A stretch of DNA of 64,000 nucleotides from Albugo candida. Its lineage: Eukaryota > Oomycota > Peronosporomycetes > Albuginales > Albuginaceae. Below are positions 21,907-32,085 of this stretch, in pieces (position 1 is the stretch's first letter; the number at the start of each line of letters is the position of its first letter). The stretch is taken from the NCBI GenBank assembly GCA_905220665.1, contig CAJNAR010000150.1, positions 558,001-622,000 of the forward strand. The letters are read 5' to 3'. A model generated the notes under the pieces. The model made no database searches. It was not told the origin of the DNA and saw only the letters and a program-made list of their open reading frames with translations. The position numbers and the translations under genes are program-made.

Positions 21907-22803
21907 CTACAAAACTTTTTTGATAAATTTGTTGATCTCTTCTCCACGGTTTCCTGCGTCACCGCCTTCGGCGTGATGAATGAGTTTCTTGACATAGCCT
22001 CCATTTGGAGATGACAATTGGAATGGCCACAAAAAGTTGGATGCTGCTTTGAAATTTGGCCCGACTGTGTAGATCTCGTGGATAAGGTCCTCCATACAAA
22101 TGATACCCACATGTCCAAGCGCCTTCTCGACGATCGCATTCTTGGTTAGTGGAATGCGTTGGCCGTCCACTTTTCCATAACCACGCTTGTAAACGAGTTC
22201 ACGCACAGACTTAAGATTGGGTGATCCATAAGTGATAAAAGGCTCCACAAGTCGAAGCATATTGATAGTAGCTTTGTTGAGTTTGACAAAAACACCATTT
22301 TGGATTTGGCGAAGTCGAAACAGCTGCAAGATTTTGCGTACTTTGGGAGACACGCCAATAATACCTCGAATACGAACGACAAAGGCAAGTTTGGGCTCAG
22401 CTGGGACGGATATATTGCCTGCGCTTTTGGCTTGACGACGCAACAGAATTCGCTGCTTTTCCATCTATATGCAAATATTAGCATTACGTCGGGAGGCTTC
22501 GACGTAGTATACATGTGAGAAATGTTACCTGACGATATTCTTTGACATATTTCTCAGCGCTTTTGAACGCAATCTGACGCACTTTTTTACTGTGCGTGCG
22601 GATTGAAGCTACTTTTTGCGCCCGTTTTTCCTTCACTTGTTGGATCGTACGACGCTTTTTCAGGATCGATTCGGGCACGAGCCTACATAAGTATCAAGTA
22701 TAAATTGTGAGAATACATACAAGTGTATCGAGTTCTTTTCTCCCCAATCCACGGAAGAAAAAGAAGGTGAGATGGAAGTGCACTTTGGTGCAAGCTGCGG
22801 CAT
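21907..22803 (-). CDS. RPL7: 60S ribosomal protein L7 (uL30)
   Basis: Large-subunit protein uL30. Minus-strand exons 22529-22682 and 21907-22464 are certain (intron 22465-22528, phase 0). They carry [118 protein letters not shown] and [16 protein letters not shown]. The 5' end is uncertain. A first exon at 22721-22803 joins in the right phase across a 38 nt intron, but its 28 residues do not resemble other RPL7 starts; a shorter unseen first exon is possible. The gene is convergent with the HTH-M20 fusion, 117 bp apart. Confidence 0.9.
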
Positions 22804-23176
22804 CCTTCCGATATATTTAAGCGGAGTGGTTGGAAGTATACCACACACGCCATATTCCTCTATCATGCTGCCAGAGACACAATACAGAGATAATAATCGT
22901 CTTATATGTATTTGAGGAGAAAAACAAGCCTTTTCGGGACGAATGCGCTTAATTTACTCCCAATTTCTTCCTCGATTTTGCAATCTCGGAGATGGATTTG
23001 ATACTGTGTGATCAGATGATCAGCATCAATGAAGCCTTACGCACATGAAGAGTTTCATCATATCCCTTCCGTGAATGGAGCATCTTGAAAACGCTTCTTA
23101 CACTTTGGGAGTTTCAGCAGCCATGGGAATGAATAAAGTCGAAAAATGCCAACTGGTTCGGAAATTATGATTTTGA
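22804..23176. other. Intergenic, divergent promoter region
   Basis: About 370 bp between the 5' ends of RPL7 (-) and the small membrane protein gene (+). I see no open frame of note, repeat or RNA gene. It may include an extra 5' exon of RPL7. Confidence 0.4.
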
Positions 23177-23715
23177 ATGGTTCTTAAGATTCCGATCCGC
23201 TGGTTGGATGATATTGCAGGTCTTCTATATAAAGTGGTCAACACTATCCTATTTATGAGTAGCGAATCGCTTTTGTCAAAATTGGCGCTCTTCGGTGCTG
23301 GATTTTTCTTCGGCGGCGCCCAATGCGGTGCTATCTTACTCCAACTATTACATGAAATCGTCGTGATATCAACATATCGAAGAGTAAGTGCTGATAACGA
23401 TGAGGCATCCTGCTTGTTGGAGACGCTACTGTTGTAGATTGCCATGGCTCTCGTAATCATCGCACTTGTACTATTATATACATTTGTCATTTTCGTTCCC
23501 CTCAACGCAATTGCAAAAAAGGTTTGCACATCGAAAGTACTCTGACGAAAAGCAATACTTTACTATCTGTATAGGAATCCACGAATGATGTATCAGCACA
23601 CGCGATAACGAGCTCATTTCGACGCGAAGTGCGGCGTCGAGGAAGCTTCAGTATGAATTATGTCCTCGATATCAAAGCGCATGTCTTCTCTCAAACAAAA
23701 CGTAGCGATTTCTGA
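23177..23715 (+). CDS. Small multi-pass membrane protein, hypothetical
   Basis: Three exons, 23177-23383, 23438-23521 and 23575-23715, join in phase 0 throughout (GTAAGT..TGTAG and GTTTGC..TATAG), giving 143 aa. Hydrophobic segments lie at about 28-62 (LSKLALFGAGFFFGGAQCGAILLQLL) and 70-93 (IAMALVIIALVLLYTFVIFVPL). A basic tail follows (SSFRREVRRRGSF). This suggests two or three membrane helices with a positively charged C-terminus, probably in the cytosol. No family recognised. The three-exon fit with good splice sites is the main support. Confidence 0.55.
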
Positions 23716-23841
23716 TCAATAAAATGAAAAAAGGATTCTGCTTTTTAGATAAACACCCGCGACTCAAGATGATTGATTGTGAATAACCGTAATTGAAGTT
23801 ATGAATTTCTCGTGGGATTCTTATTGCTATCTCATCCTACC

Positions 23842-24834
23842 TCATCCTACCACAATTAATGTGAGCACATAAAAAACGGTCGCAGCAGCAAAAGGTACTC
23901 TCATGCATGTCGAACCGTTTGGTTTTGTGGTGTTGCCAGTAGTGGGCTCAACATCGCAGTGCAGACCGGAATATCCGTCTTTACAGGTGCATTTCCCATC
24001 CGAAGAACATGATCCGTGCGAATTACAAGCCATCGAGGTACTTGGATCACATTTACTGCATTGATCTCCTTTGGCACCAAAATTGCATGAGCATGTACCA
24101 TTGGATTGCCCACTGGAGATCACGCACTTTCCCTTTGGACCACACTGCCCGAGGTTGTTGCAATCATTTGAAATTATGGTTGCGCAGTGATTCGAGCTAC
24201 TGTACCCTGCATTGCATCGACACGAATACTCTTCCGAAAAATCCTTCATAGGTGCACAAGTTCCGTGCGCGTTACAAAGTACTGGATTTGTATCATTGAC
24301 TGCCCCACCGCATGCTTGAATCTGTGTCGATGTCAGATTGGTAATGTGTCCACCATTTGACGATACGTAATTCGTAGCATCCATGCATTTGTATATTCCA
24401 TTCACAGTGACATTCGTTTCATTAAAAGAAAACGTACGCGAGTAACAGTCGACGCTAGAATGACTAGTTGTATTAGAAGCAACCGACGTATTGCTCTCCG
24501 AAGCTGAGGAGGATGCTGTAACGTTATGATACGAAGTACAATTTTGGACAGGAGTAAATGCACACACGGGTTGGACAAATCGATAAGCACTAGGCCATGA
24601 GCTGAATGTTGGACAAGTACCAGCAAGTCGTCCAGAGCATATTGCACCAGTTGAGATACACATTGTGAGTTGTTCCAGTCCAGGCGTCTTGGATTCCACG
24701 GCTACACAGTCGTATCCATTACCGTATGCGGCCATACAGTCGGAATAACTGCTGCAACGACCCGGGAACAAGCTTGCATGAGACCCGTATTTGGACAAAA
24801 AGAAAACAAAAATTGACAAGAACAGATTCGCCAT
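23842..24834 (-). CDS. Secreted Cys-rich EGF-like protein, probable GPI anchor
   Basis: A single 330 aa exon. It begins with a signal peptide (NLFLSIFVFFLSKYGSHA) and ends with a hydrophobic stretch with no basic tail (AAATVFYVLTLIVVG), typical of a GPI-attachment signal. The N-terminal domain has six or more spaced cysteines, followed by a Ser/Thr/Asn-rich linker with many N-glycosylation sequons (NTS, NTT, NVT, NLT). The second half (about 185-305) holds EGF-like modules, for example CNAHGTCAP..YSCRCNAGY and CNSHGSCSSDGKCTCKDGYSGLHC. It probably acts at the cell surface, in the wall or in adhesion to host or matrix. It has no RXLR-type motif that I can see. Confidence 0.82.
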   Translation of the reverse strand: MANLFLSIFVFFLSKYGSHASLFPGRCSSYSDCMAAYGNGYDCVAVESKTPGLEQLTMCISTGAICSGRLAGTCPTFSSWPSAYRFVQPVCAFTPVQNCTSYHNVTASSSASESNTSVASNTTSHSSVDCYSRTFSFNETNVTVNGIYKCMDATNYVSSNGGHITNLTSTQIQACGGAVNDTNPVLCNAHGTCAPMKDFSEEYSCRCNAGYSSSNHCATIISNDCNNLGQCGPKGKCVISSGQSNGTCSCNFGAKGDQCSKCDPSTSMACNSHGSCSSDGKCTCKDGYSGLHCDVEPTTGNTTKPNGSTCMRVPFAAATVFYVLTLIVVG

Positions 24835-24842
24835 CAGAACAC

Positions 24843-25084
24843 TTAAGTATCAGGTTGAGAGAGCTTTTTGAAGTGAGCGTGACGTGCTCCGATGTATGCC
24901 AAAAGTCGGTGACCGTTGATCTTCATATCAGAGGCCACCACGTCAGAACGCTCATCCGAAAAATGTACGGTTGCAAGCACACGAGTGCGAGGATCCCATC
25001 CAATCAGCCGAACACCTCTTCGACGCTTCCGCAAAAAGCAATTCTATGACTGACCTGTTATAACAGATATCCTTTCCGAGTCAT
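24843..25084 (-). CDS. Tiny hypothetical protein, two exons
   Basis: Minus-strand exons 25065-25084 and 24843-25017 join in phase 2 across a 47 nt intron (GTTATA..CGAAG), giving 64 aa. The reading frame GVRLIGWDPRTRVLATVHFSDERSD is well ordered, with alternating hydrophobic residues suggesting beta strands, perhaps an Sm-like or similar small fold. I cannot assign a family. Support is modest: good codon order, a start codon 48 bp from the divergent thiolase ATG, and a clean splice phase, but the 5' splice site is weak. It may instead be a shadow frame. Confidence 0.35.
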
Positions 25085-25131
25085 TTTCAAGAGCTCATTG
25101 CGATCTATAAAATTTAACAGTCACAGCGCTA

Positions 25132-26340
25132 ATGACTTCGCATCTTCTTAAAGATGTTTATATCATTGCCGCTAAGCGAACTCCATTTGGTTCGTTTGGA
25201 GGAAAGCTTAAGAATCAAACTGCAACAGATCTATGCGTCCATTCTTCCAAAGCGGTGGCTGTTGCCGCTAAAATCGATCCCAATGCCATTGACTCTGTGT
25301 ATGTCGGTAATGTGGCACACACTTCTGCTGATGCTGCCTACATTTCTCGACATGTCCAATTACGGGCTGGTATCCCTATTGAGAAAACAGCACTTAGTGT
25401 CAATCGGTTGTGTGGAAGCGGGTTTCAAAGTATCATAAATGGCGCCCAAGCCATTCAGCTCGGGGAAGCAGAGGTCTCTCTCTGTGGAGGGACAGAAAAC
25501 ATGTCACAGTCTCCGTACGCGGTATACGGGCAACATGCTCGCTTTGGTATCAGTCTTGGAATGGGATTACAGCTACAAGACACTCTGTGGTCAGCGCTAA
25601 CGGATACATACTCGAATACTCCAATGGGAATCACAGCGGAGAATCTGGCGGAAAAGTACGGTGTGACTCGCGAGGAATGCGATTCTTTTGCACTGCGAAG
25701 TCAAACGTTGTGGGATGAGGCCAATAAGGCGGGGATTTTCAAGTCTGAAGTAGAACCGCTAGAGCTTTCCAAAAAAAAATCGGGTGAAGCCGAGCAGTTT
25801 GTTGCCGATGAAAGTCCACGAAGCACAAGTATGGAGAAGTTGGCTAAACTCAAACCCGTTTTCAAAAAAAATGGAGTCGTCACTGCTGGAAATTCTTCTG
25901 GAATTTCGGATGGTGCTGGTTCTCTCCTTCTTGCAAGTAAAGACGCACTCACACAACATAACCTGAAGCCAATTGCAAGATTAATTGGGTACCACGTGGC
26001 CGGGGTGGAGCCTTCGATCATGGGATATGGTCCTGTACCAGCCATCAAGGCTCTTTTGAAGAAGACTGGGTTAACAATTGGAAACATAGACATGTTTGAA
26101 ATCAATGAAGCTTTTGCTGCACAGGCGCTTGTGTGTATCCGCGAGTTGGACATTGACCTCAAACTGGTCAATCAATCAGGAGGTGCCATTGCAATCGGCC
26201 ATCCACTGGGGGCTTCAGGAGCTCGTATCACGACTCATCTCGTCCATAGCCTCCGACGAACGGGAAAAAAGTATGCGATCGGTTCAGCATGCATCGGAGG
26301 AGGACAAGGAATCGCTCTTTTGATCGAAAATACTGCATGA
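25132..26340 (+). CDS. 3-ketoacyl-CoA / acetyl-CoA acyltransferase (thiolase)
   Basis: A single 402 aa exon. Thiolases cleave 3-ketoacyl-CoA with CoA in beta-oxidation, or condense acetyl-CoA. The best match from memory is the mitochondrial ACAA2 group. Signs are KDVYIIAAKRTPFGSFGG at the start, the nucleophile Cys in NRLCGSGFQ (about residue 93), GGTENMSQSP, NSSGISDGAG, EINEAFAAQ, the His motif GGAIAIGHPLGASGAR (about 352) and the second Cys in ACIGGGQG (about 388). Length is normal. The N-terminus is short, as in ACAA2, which keeps an uncleaved targeting segment. No C-terminal peroxisomal SKL is present, which also argues for mitochondria. Confidence 0.93.
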   Translation: MTSHLLKDVYIIAAKRTPFGSFGGKLKNQTATDLCVHSSKAVAVAAKIDPNAIDSVYVGNVAHTSADAAYISRHVQLRAGIPIEKTALSVNRLCGSGFQSIINGAQAIQLGEAEVSLCGGTENMSQSPYAVYGQHARFGISLGMGLQLQDTLWSALTDTYSNTPMGITAENLAEKYGVTREECDSFALRSQTLWDEANKAGIFKSEVEPLELSKKKSGEAEQFVADESPRSTSMEKLAKLKPVFKKNGVVTAGNSSGISDGAGSLLLASKDALTQHNLKPIARLIGYHVAGVEPSIMGYGPVPAIKALLKKTGLTIGNIDMFEINEAFAAQALVCIRELDIDLKLVNQSGGAIAIGHPLGASGARITTHLVHSLRRTGKKYAIGSACIGGGQGIALLIENTA

Positions 26341-26533
26341 AGACCAGAATATCAGTGTACGAATGCGTTTGTTGAGTCTGATTAACATGTAGCTATCAGT
26401 TCTCGCACAATGTCAAACTATTCCATTCAAGTTGATACTACAAGAATGGCGACTTGTCACGCTCAAGCGCAGAAAGCGCGTACCACCTACCTGGGTTGCT
26501 CCCCTACTTGAAGCATTTAAAACTCATTACTAG

Positions 26534-27672
26534 CTATAATACTCTTCTTTCCCGGGACCGCGTGGAGCGAATATCACGAAAGCCATACCGATCTTGATCG
26601 AAACTACGGTCACGTCCTTGTTTTCGATCGCGACTGCGTGATTGCGACCGTGATCGTGATCGTCTACGATCCCTACGGGTGTGTTCACGAGGTCGTTCAC
26701 GACTATGAGCGCGATGATGCGAGTCTCCGTATCTCGAGTCATATCGACTGGGACCGCGTGCTTGATCTCCACCACCGTGATAGCTTTCAAAACGTATCTC
26801 TCCGATAGGTTCCCTATGAGCACACTTGATGGCTTACAAAATAAATCAGTGAATGGCTCATCGTTCAACATACCTTCCCGAATACTTCACGTTGGCGCCT
26901 GGTCCTCCTTTTCGTGTTTCTCCAATTCCTCCTCCAAACTTTCGAGGTCTCCACTCGTGAACTGTCCTTCCTCGTTCAACATCCACCACAACACGCCTTC
27001 CATCAATTTTCTTCCCGTCAGCATATTTATACGCTGCTTTTAGATCGGCTTCATGCTCGTATTCGATGAAAGCATAACCACGAGATTTTCCCTCCTCATC
27101 TTCTACGAGTCTTATGTGTTTGACTGCCCCGAATTGCTCAAACTCATGTCGGAGTTGCTTCTCTGTAGTCTCGTAGCTGATTCTGCCCACGAATAAGGTC
27201 TTGTATGCGTCTTCTGTTTTGCGATCGTCTTGTGCGGTAGGATCCCCTACATAAACAGTGTCAGATTTTCGACCATCATTCATACTATAAATGGATCTGA
27301 CATTTGGCGATTTCTTGATTAAGTTTTTCTTGATGTTTTGCGATTTGTTCGGCTCGTAGACGTTCTTTACGCTCTTTTGGAGTCTCTGAAAGTAATCGCT
27401 GGGGAGGGGGATCTTTCTCAAACTAATACATAATCGGTCCTGCCGGTTTTATTTCCTGTTCGGAAGGGTAATAGAGCGCAACAAACCTGAGAAATAAAAT
27501 CTGAAATTCCCGCATACGGCGGCATTTTACGTTTAGTCAGTTGAGGGAGATGAGTCAACGGCCCATTAGCCTCAAAGAGCGCTCGAATATGCATAGGAAG
27601 GTGGTGAATTGCTGGTCCCATCCCGCTGCTGCTCATCTGCCCTTTCGGCGTCATTTTACGTTGAGCATTCAT
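26534..27672 (-). CDS. SNRNP70: U1 snRNP 70 kDa protein
   Basis: The U1 snRNP core protein that binds U1 stem-loop I for 5' splice-site recognition. Minus-strand exons are 27487-27672, 27302-27422, 26874-27246 and 26534-26813; all phases fit, giving 319 aa. The N-terminal U1-70K domain has [16 protein letters not shown] and [10 protein letters not shown] Lys/Glu helix ends in WDPTAQ, the residue made by the spliced codon. The RRM (about 115-195) carries [14 protein letters not shown] (RNP2) and [13 protein letters not shown] (RNP1), then [19 protein letters not shown] and WRPRKFGGG. The last exon codes for a modest Arg/Ser/Asp-rich tail ([18 protein letters not shown]), read only after splicing. 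Confidence 0.95.
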
Positions 27673-28033
27673 GATCGTGCAGAAATATATATATTCACAG
27701 GCTGTGTTGAATCAGAAAAACAGTAGGATCTTTTCTGGGTGATGATGAAACGATAGTCTATGATTATGTAGCTTCGAAAGTCGTGCAGATTTGATTGCTT
27801 TTCGATTCTCCCCAGCTTTTTTGTAGCAGAATCGACTGGAAAACAGCGGATAGTGTACCGTATTTCCAAGCATTAATTACCTCACATTCCACATAAGATG
27901 CGATTATCTGTATCTAATATTATTCAAAAAAAAGAAAGATGACATTTAGTCGCTTGACGCACTGCTTCTTTTCCAGAAAATAGCATGTAAATATCTCTAC
28001 AGTACATTCACAAGCCACTATCTAATTGTGCAA
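27673..28033. other. Intergenic, divergent promoter region
   Basis: 360 bp between the start codons of U1-70K (-) and the hydrolase (+). No coding signal or repeat recognised. An A-rich stretch lies at about 27926-27940. Confidence 0.5.
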
Positions 28034-29693
28034 ATGGACGCTGCTGAAGAAGATATTGAGATCTTTACTGATGGAGAACTGGAGAAAGATGTAGGGTAAT
28101 TCGTAGATAGATTGATGTTGATTTGTATCGGTGGACGACAAAAATGCTCACAGTTCGATGTTCATGCTACAGCTCAACGCAAAAGAAAGTTTGACCAAAA
28201 ATCCGTGGGACTGGTGGAAGCTCTTTTCTGCTTCCTACACGGAATGTGTGGAAAGCCTCATTTCTCCTCCTCGTCCAAAATATCTCACCGCGCAATTGGG
28301 TCCGAATCGGGAGGAGATATTGCACTCGTCCGATAGCTCGCTCAGAAATAAATGCATCGTCCGTGAAGATTTACGGCTTCGAAATACACGAAATGAATGG
28401 ATGGAATGCAGCTTTTGGACCACAAATCGTGAGAGCGGGGATCCCATTTTTGAGCAGCCGTGCATTATATACGTTCATGGTATCTCATCCTCACGGCTAG
28501 AAGCTTTATACATTCGACACGCAGTTCTTGGAGCTGGATTTTCTTTCTTTGCGTTTGATTGTGCGGGTTCTGGTAGGTGTGCGCTGCTACTCACACTTTA
28601 GGTTGGTCTCAATGAGTCGTTTTCGTTATGTAGGAGTCTCAGAAGGAAAATACATCTCATTCGGCTACAATGAAAAAAATGACTTGCGGACGGTGGTTGA
28701 GTACTTGTATTGTGTCAAGTCAGTGCCTAAAGTCGGGATATGGGGAAGATGTATGGGTGGTGCTTCTACGCTTATGTTTCTGCGTGAGGCTACCAGGTTC
28801 AGATTCTTTACGGTTCATGTCAAGGCGTCCGAATTTGCAACATTACCGCTGTACTATTGTCACGCAACGAAACGACTACTTTGCCCAACAGCGATGCTCA
28901 CTAGATCTTGTTCTACTTTATTGGTATCATGGAATGCTCAAATGGAGAGGGCGATGTTGAAGAAAAAGAAAAACTCTCGTCTGGTAACGGATGCAATGTT
29001 GGAGATTCTATCAGTCAATGGCGAAGATGTCAGAGGACAAGACCCATCCACGGTCCGTCATATCACTAGTAAATTCACAAAGACATCGAACAATACTCTT
29101 TTGATTCGAGGAATACAGTCACTAGCCAAACATGAAGGTAGCGTGGCATGTTTGCTGCTTCTACTTGATACATTGCTTACGATGACTCTTGTTGCGTATT
29201 CTGTAGAGCATGAAAACTCTTTTATCTTTGCGATTGCACTGGATAGCGTCTATTGTGACTTGAGTCGGATGCTTGTGGATATGCTGAGGGAAGTTTTAAA
29301 AAGTGCTAATAAGCGCAGCCTCCGTTTTCCTCCAGGCACCAATACAGCAGGTGCGCTTTCTCCATGCTGCTTTCTCAGTAATTCTCACTTAGTTTTACTG
29401 GTCCAGCTTCGAAGATCATTGCTCATTCCATTTCCAAAGTTGCTGGATTCTCTGTTGGAGATGTGAAACCCATTCATGCATTGGAAAATACTCATCTCCC
29501 TTGCCTCTTTGTGCATTGTTCCGAAGTGGATTTCGTAAGACCGGAGTACACGATCCAAATGTTTGAGGAATACAGCAGCAAGCACAAAATGTGCCTCTCA
29601 TTCGATGGATCACATCATCAAAATCGGCCCCAATTCATACTCGATCAAGTCTGTTCTCATTTTCAGACACAGTTTGCGAGAAGTGTCGAATAA
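28034..29693 (+). CDS. Alpha/beta hydrolase, Cys nucleophile and PDZ-like insert
   Basis: Six exons fit by phase: 28034-28095, 28154-28572, 28634-29137, 29207-29274, 29319-29350 and 29393-29693, giving 461 aa. The fold resembles ABHD17/Bem46-type serine hydrolases: CIIYVHGISSSR, FDCAGSGVSEG, the nucleophile elbow GIWGRCMGGAS, IALDSVYCDLSRM, and near the C-terminus the acid Asp (SEVDFVRPEY) and catalytic His (GSHHQNRP). The elbow normally reads GRSMG; here Ser is Cys. After the elbow helix an insert of about 100 residues interrupts the fold; its second half (EILSVNGEDVRGQDPSTVRHI) looks like a PDZ domain. Activity could be altered or lost. The 44 nt and 42 nt introns around the tiny fifth exon are the least certain. 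Confidence 0.72.
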
Positions 29694-30140
29694 TGAAACG
29701 TACCGCTTCCACCTGCAGGCAATCATTTGGTTTGGATCCAATTATATATCAAAGCACTGATTTTTGCTGAGATTTCTGTACTTGTGCATATGTATAACGG
29801 CTCTTCCCCGATCGAATACAAATCATTACAAAGCGTTTTCTGGCATCGCCTTTCACTAATTTCCCATTTCGTATCGCTACATCGATGAATCTAGTCCTAT
29901 TCCAAAGAGCTTGCCTGCATGCATTGATGATGCTTCAATTGAAATCATGCATATCATCCAAATCATCTTCACTCAGACAACACCGCATCGCGCGGAAACG
30001 CTATCTCGATTAAAATAGTACGATAAAGCACGCTCCTCACGACGGGTTGAATGCATTGGAGTCGTTGAAGTGGGGCTATTTATTTTACACTGCAATCATA
30101 TTTGAAAATTTATTTCAGGCATACACGTCATATTGTTTCC
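29694..30140. other. Intergenic, no gene seen
   Basis: Sequence between the hydrolase stop and the left element copy. No open frame, repeat or RNA gene that I can support. Confidence 0.4.
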
Positions 30141-30627
30141 TGCGTTTGTAACCGTGTTAGTTAACGATCATGGTGCTGCCATGACATGTACAGTACACTA
30201 TCATTTTGTCAACTCAATATACATTCTCTATGTATAAGAGACCTCTAATAGGAGGGCCATGTCATACCATCGACATACCCACGACACCGCTATTCTTGGA
30301 ATCTACGGTAAACCTTACTGCCGATTCCAAAAATAGCTTTCGGGTTGCATGAGTTGCACATATCCAAGAGCACACCCATCATGTGTGTTTTTTGCAGCAC
30401 TTGATGCATTGCAAAAGACACACAAATTGAGGTGTACTCATAGACATGTCCATCTCATCCGCTGATTGCGAGTTCAGTTCCAAATGCTCGGAAAGCGCGG
30501 CCTTTTTCCGGAGGATAATGTCTCCAATCAGCATGCAGAATCATGCTAACAGACTTGCGAGGTCAGGTCAGGTCAATACTTGTCTGTATCGTTCTTTTTC
30601 ACATTATTGAAAACTAACCATTTCAAA

Positions 30628-31839
30628 ATGCAGCGATCAACAAGAGCGACCACGGTGGCAAATGTGCCATCAACTCGGAATGCAACTCCAGCGACAATGA
30701 AGCGTGTCGGAGGTGGATATGCGATGCGAACACCAGCAACGAGGACATCAACGCCGGCACCGACCCAGCAGCGCCCCTCGACATCGACAACAACAACAAG
30801 AAATGTGACGACGTCCAATGTGACGCGCATCAACCGTGCGAATGCACCAAGGACGACTTCGACGTCCAATGTGGCGCGCATCAACCGTGCGAATGCACCA
30901 AGGACGACTTCGACTTCGACTTCGACTCGACAAATAGCCCGGATTCCGCGAGCATCACCAGCAGCGGCTCGTGTCGATGGGCCCGTAGTGCGTGCGGGTG
31001 TGGGGGCGCGTGCGGCGGCGACCTCCACTACAAGAGTTCCTGCGGTGTCGACCCTGACAAGTAGTCCAGCCATGCCAGTACCTTCAACATCAGAATCCGA
31101 ACTGCAGTCGAGCGAAATCGCGCAATTGAAGAGGCAGAACGCGGAGTTATTGAGCTCCCTGGAGATGAAGAACTCGGAACTTGAAAGCGCGAATCAACAA
31201 ATCGGTGCGCTCAAAGCCGACGTGGAAGAACTCAGCAACAGACTGGAAGCTAGCCGTCAAAGCAATGTCATTTCTCAAAGCAAGCTGGAGGATGCCTACA
31301 AAGCAAACGAAAAAGACGGGGAAAAATTGAAGGAGCTGTTGGATGGACAGACGATTCTCAAGCGGGAGTTGGCTCGATCAAAGGCGATGTTGGAAGTGTA
31401 TGAAGTGTATATGGAGAATCAACAACCAAAACGAATCGATCCCGAAATTGAAGAAAGGCAAACGGCTCTTCTAAACAGCATGAAGCTTTTTTACCAACAG
31501 CGAAATCAGCGCACTGAAGAAAGGATCAAGCAATTGGAGCAAGAAAATATGGAATGGGATGCGGAATTTGTGAACGCCGAGTCAACGCTCGAGCAGGTGA
31601 ACATGTACCTGGAGGATCAGCTTAGTTATTCGGACTCGGATGAAGAAACCAAAGACGACGATATATCGTGTGTACTTTATGATGAAACCGCGGAAAACAG
31701 AAGTACCAATCAAGAAATGGCAGTTCATGAACGTCGAGCGGATCTCGGATATGTCCTCATTGCGCCTTCCGAGTGTATGATTAAAGCACAAAGACTACTG
31801 GACAGGTTATCAACTGGACAGGACAATACGCAGTACTAG
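30628..31839 (+). CDS. Thr/Arg-rich coiled-coil protein, element copy 1
   Basis: An intronless 403 aa frame; I start it at MQRST, which is conserved in copy 3, rather than at an upstream GTG/ATG that is not. Residues 1-150 are low-complexity, rich in Thr, Arg, Ala and Pro, with a 17-residue tandem duplication (RINRANAPRTTS core). Residues 160-340 form a long coiled coil (SEIAQLKRQNAELLSSLEMK onward). The tail is acidic (SDSDEETKDDD) and ends with a conserved block (LGYVLIAPSECMIKAQRLL). There is no signal peptide or membrane span. Function unknown. It differs from copy 3 by the extra repeat unit and only about three further residues, which suggests selection, recent duplication or conversion. 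Confidence 0.75.
   Translation: MQRSTRATTVANVPSTRNATPATMKRVGGGYAMRTPATRTSTPAPTQQRPSTSTTTTRNVTTSNVTRINRANAPRTTSTSNVARINRANAPRTTSTSTSTRQIARIPRASPAAARVDGPVVRAGVGARAAATSTTRVPAVSTLTSSPAMPVPSTSESELQSSEIAQLKRQNAELLSSLEMKNSELESANQQIGALKADVEELSNRLEASRQSNVISQSKLEDAYKANEKDGEKLKELLDGQTILKRELARSKAMLEVYEVYMENQQPKRIDPEIEERQTALLNSMKLFYQQRNQRTEERIKQLEQENMEWDAEFVNAESTLEQVNMYLEDQLSYSDSDEETKDDDISCVLYDETAENRSTNQEMAVHERRADLGYVLIAPSECMIKAQRLLDRLSTGQDNTQY
30811..30912 (+). repeat. 51 bp tandem duplication inside the coding region
   Basis: Two 51 bp units, 30811-30861 and 30862-30912, differ by about one base and add 17 residues in frame. Copy 3 has a single unit. The difference is a simple length polymorphism between the copies. 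Confidence 0.85.
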
Positions 31840-31874
31840 CACGGCGTCGTATGCAGTTGGAAAGCAAGCACCTG

Positions 31875-32085
31875 GCGCATTTGTCCATGACCTCATAACG
31901 TCAATATGGATACAATGCAACTGCTGGAAACTACCATGATCACCTCATTACGTCTTTATGGTAGCTGGCAGAGCTAGCTGGGAATCAAGCATCCGATGCA
32001 GTTGTCCACGACCTCATCACGTCACTATGGATACAATGCGAAAGTGCTAGAACTTCTTTTGATGACCTCATTACGTCATCATGGG
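31875..32085 (+). repeat. Degenerate tandem repeats with GACCTCATNACGTC motif
   Basis: The 3' flank of the coding region carries four copies of a GACCTCATNACGTC-type motif (one begins CACC), at about 31890, 31942, 32010 and 32064. They sit in longer degenerate units that include ATGGATACAATG. The motif holds ACGTCA/TGACGT, the core of CRE-type sites. The same array is present near 57777-57968 (copy 3) and in part near 39066-39133 (copy 2). Confidence 0.65.

Noticed and set aside
23098..23529. Minus-strand 143 aa open frame
   Set aside because: It overlaps the plus-strand membrane protein gene, whose three exons have good splice sites; the minus frame has no recognisable features.
30573..31073. 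Minus-strand Val/Ala/Gly-rich frame over the element gene
   Set aside because: It mirrors the Thr/Arg-rich repeat region and is open only because of base composition. The plus-strand frame is the longer one and is kept in copy 3.
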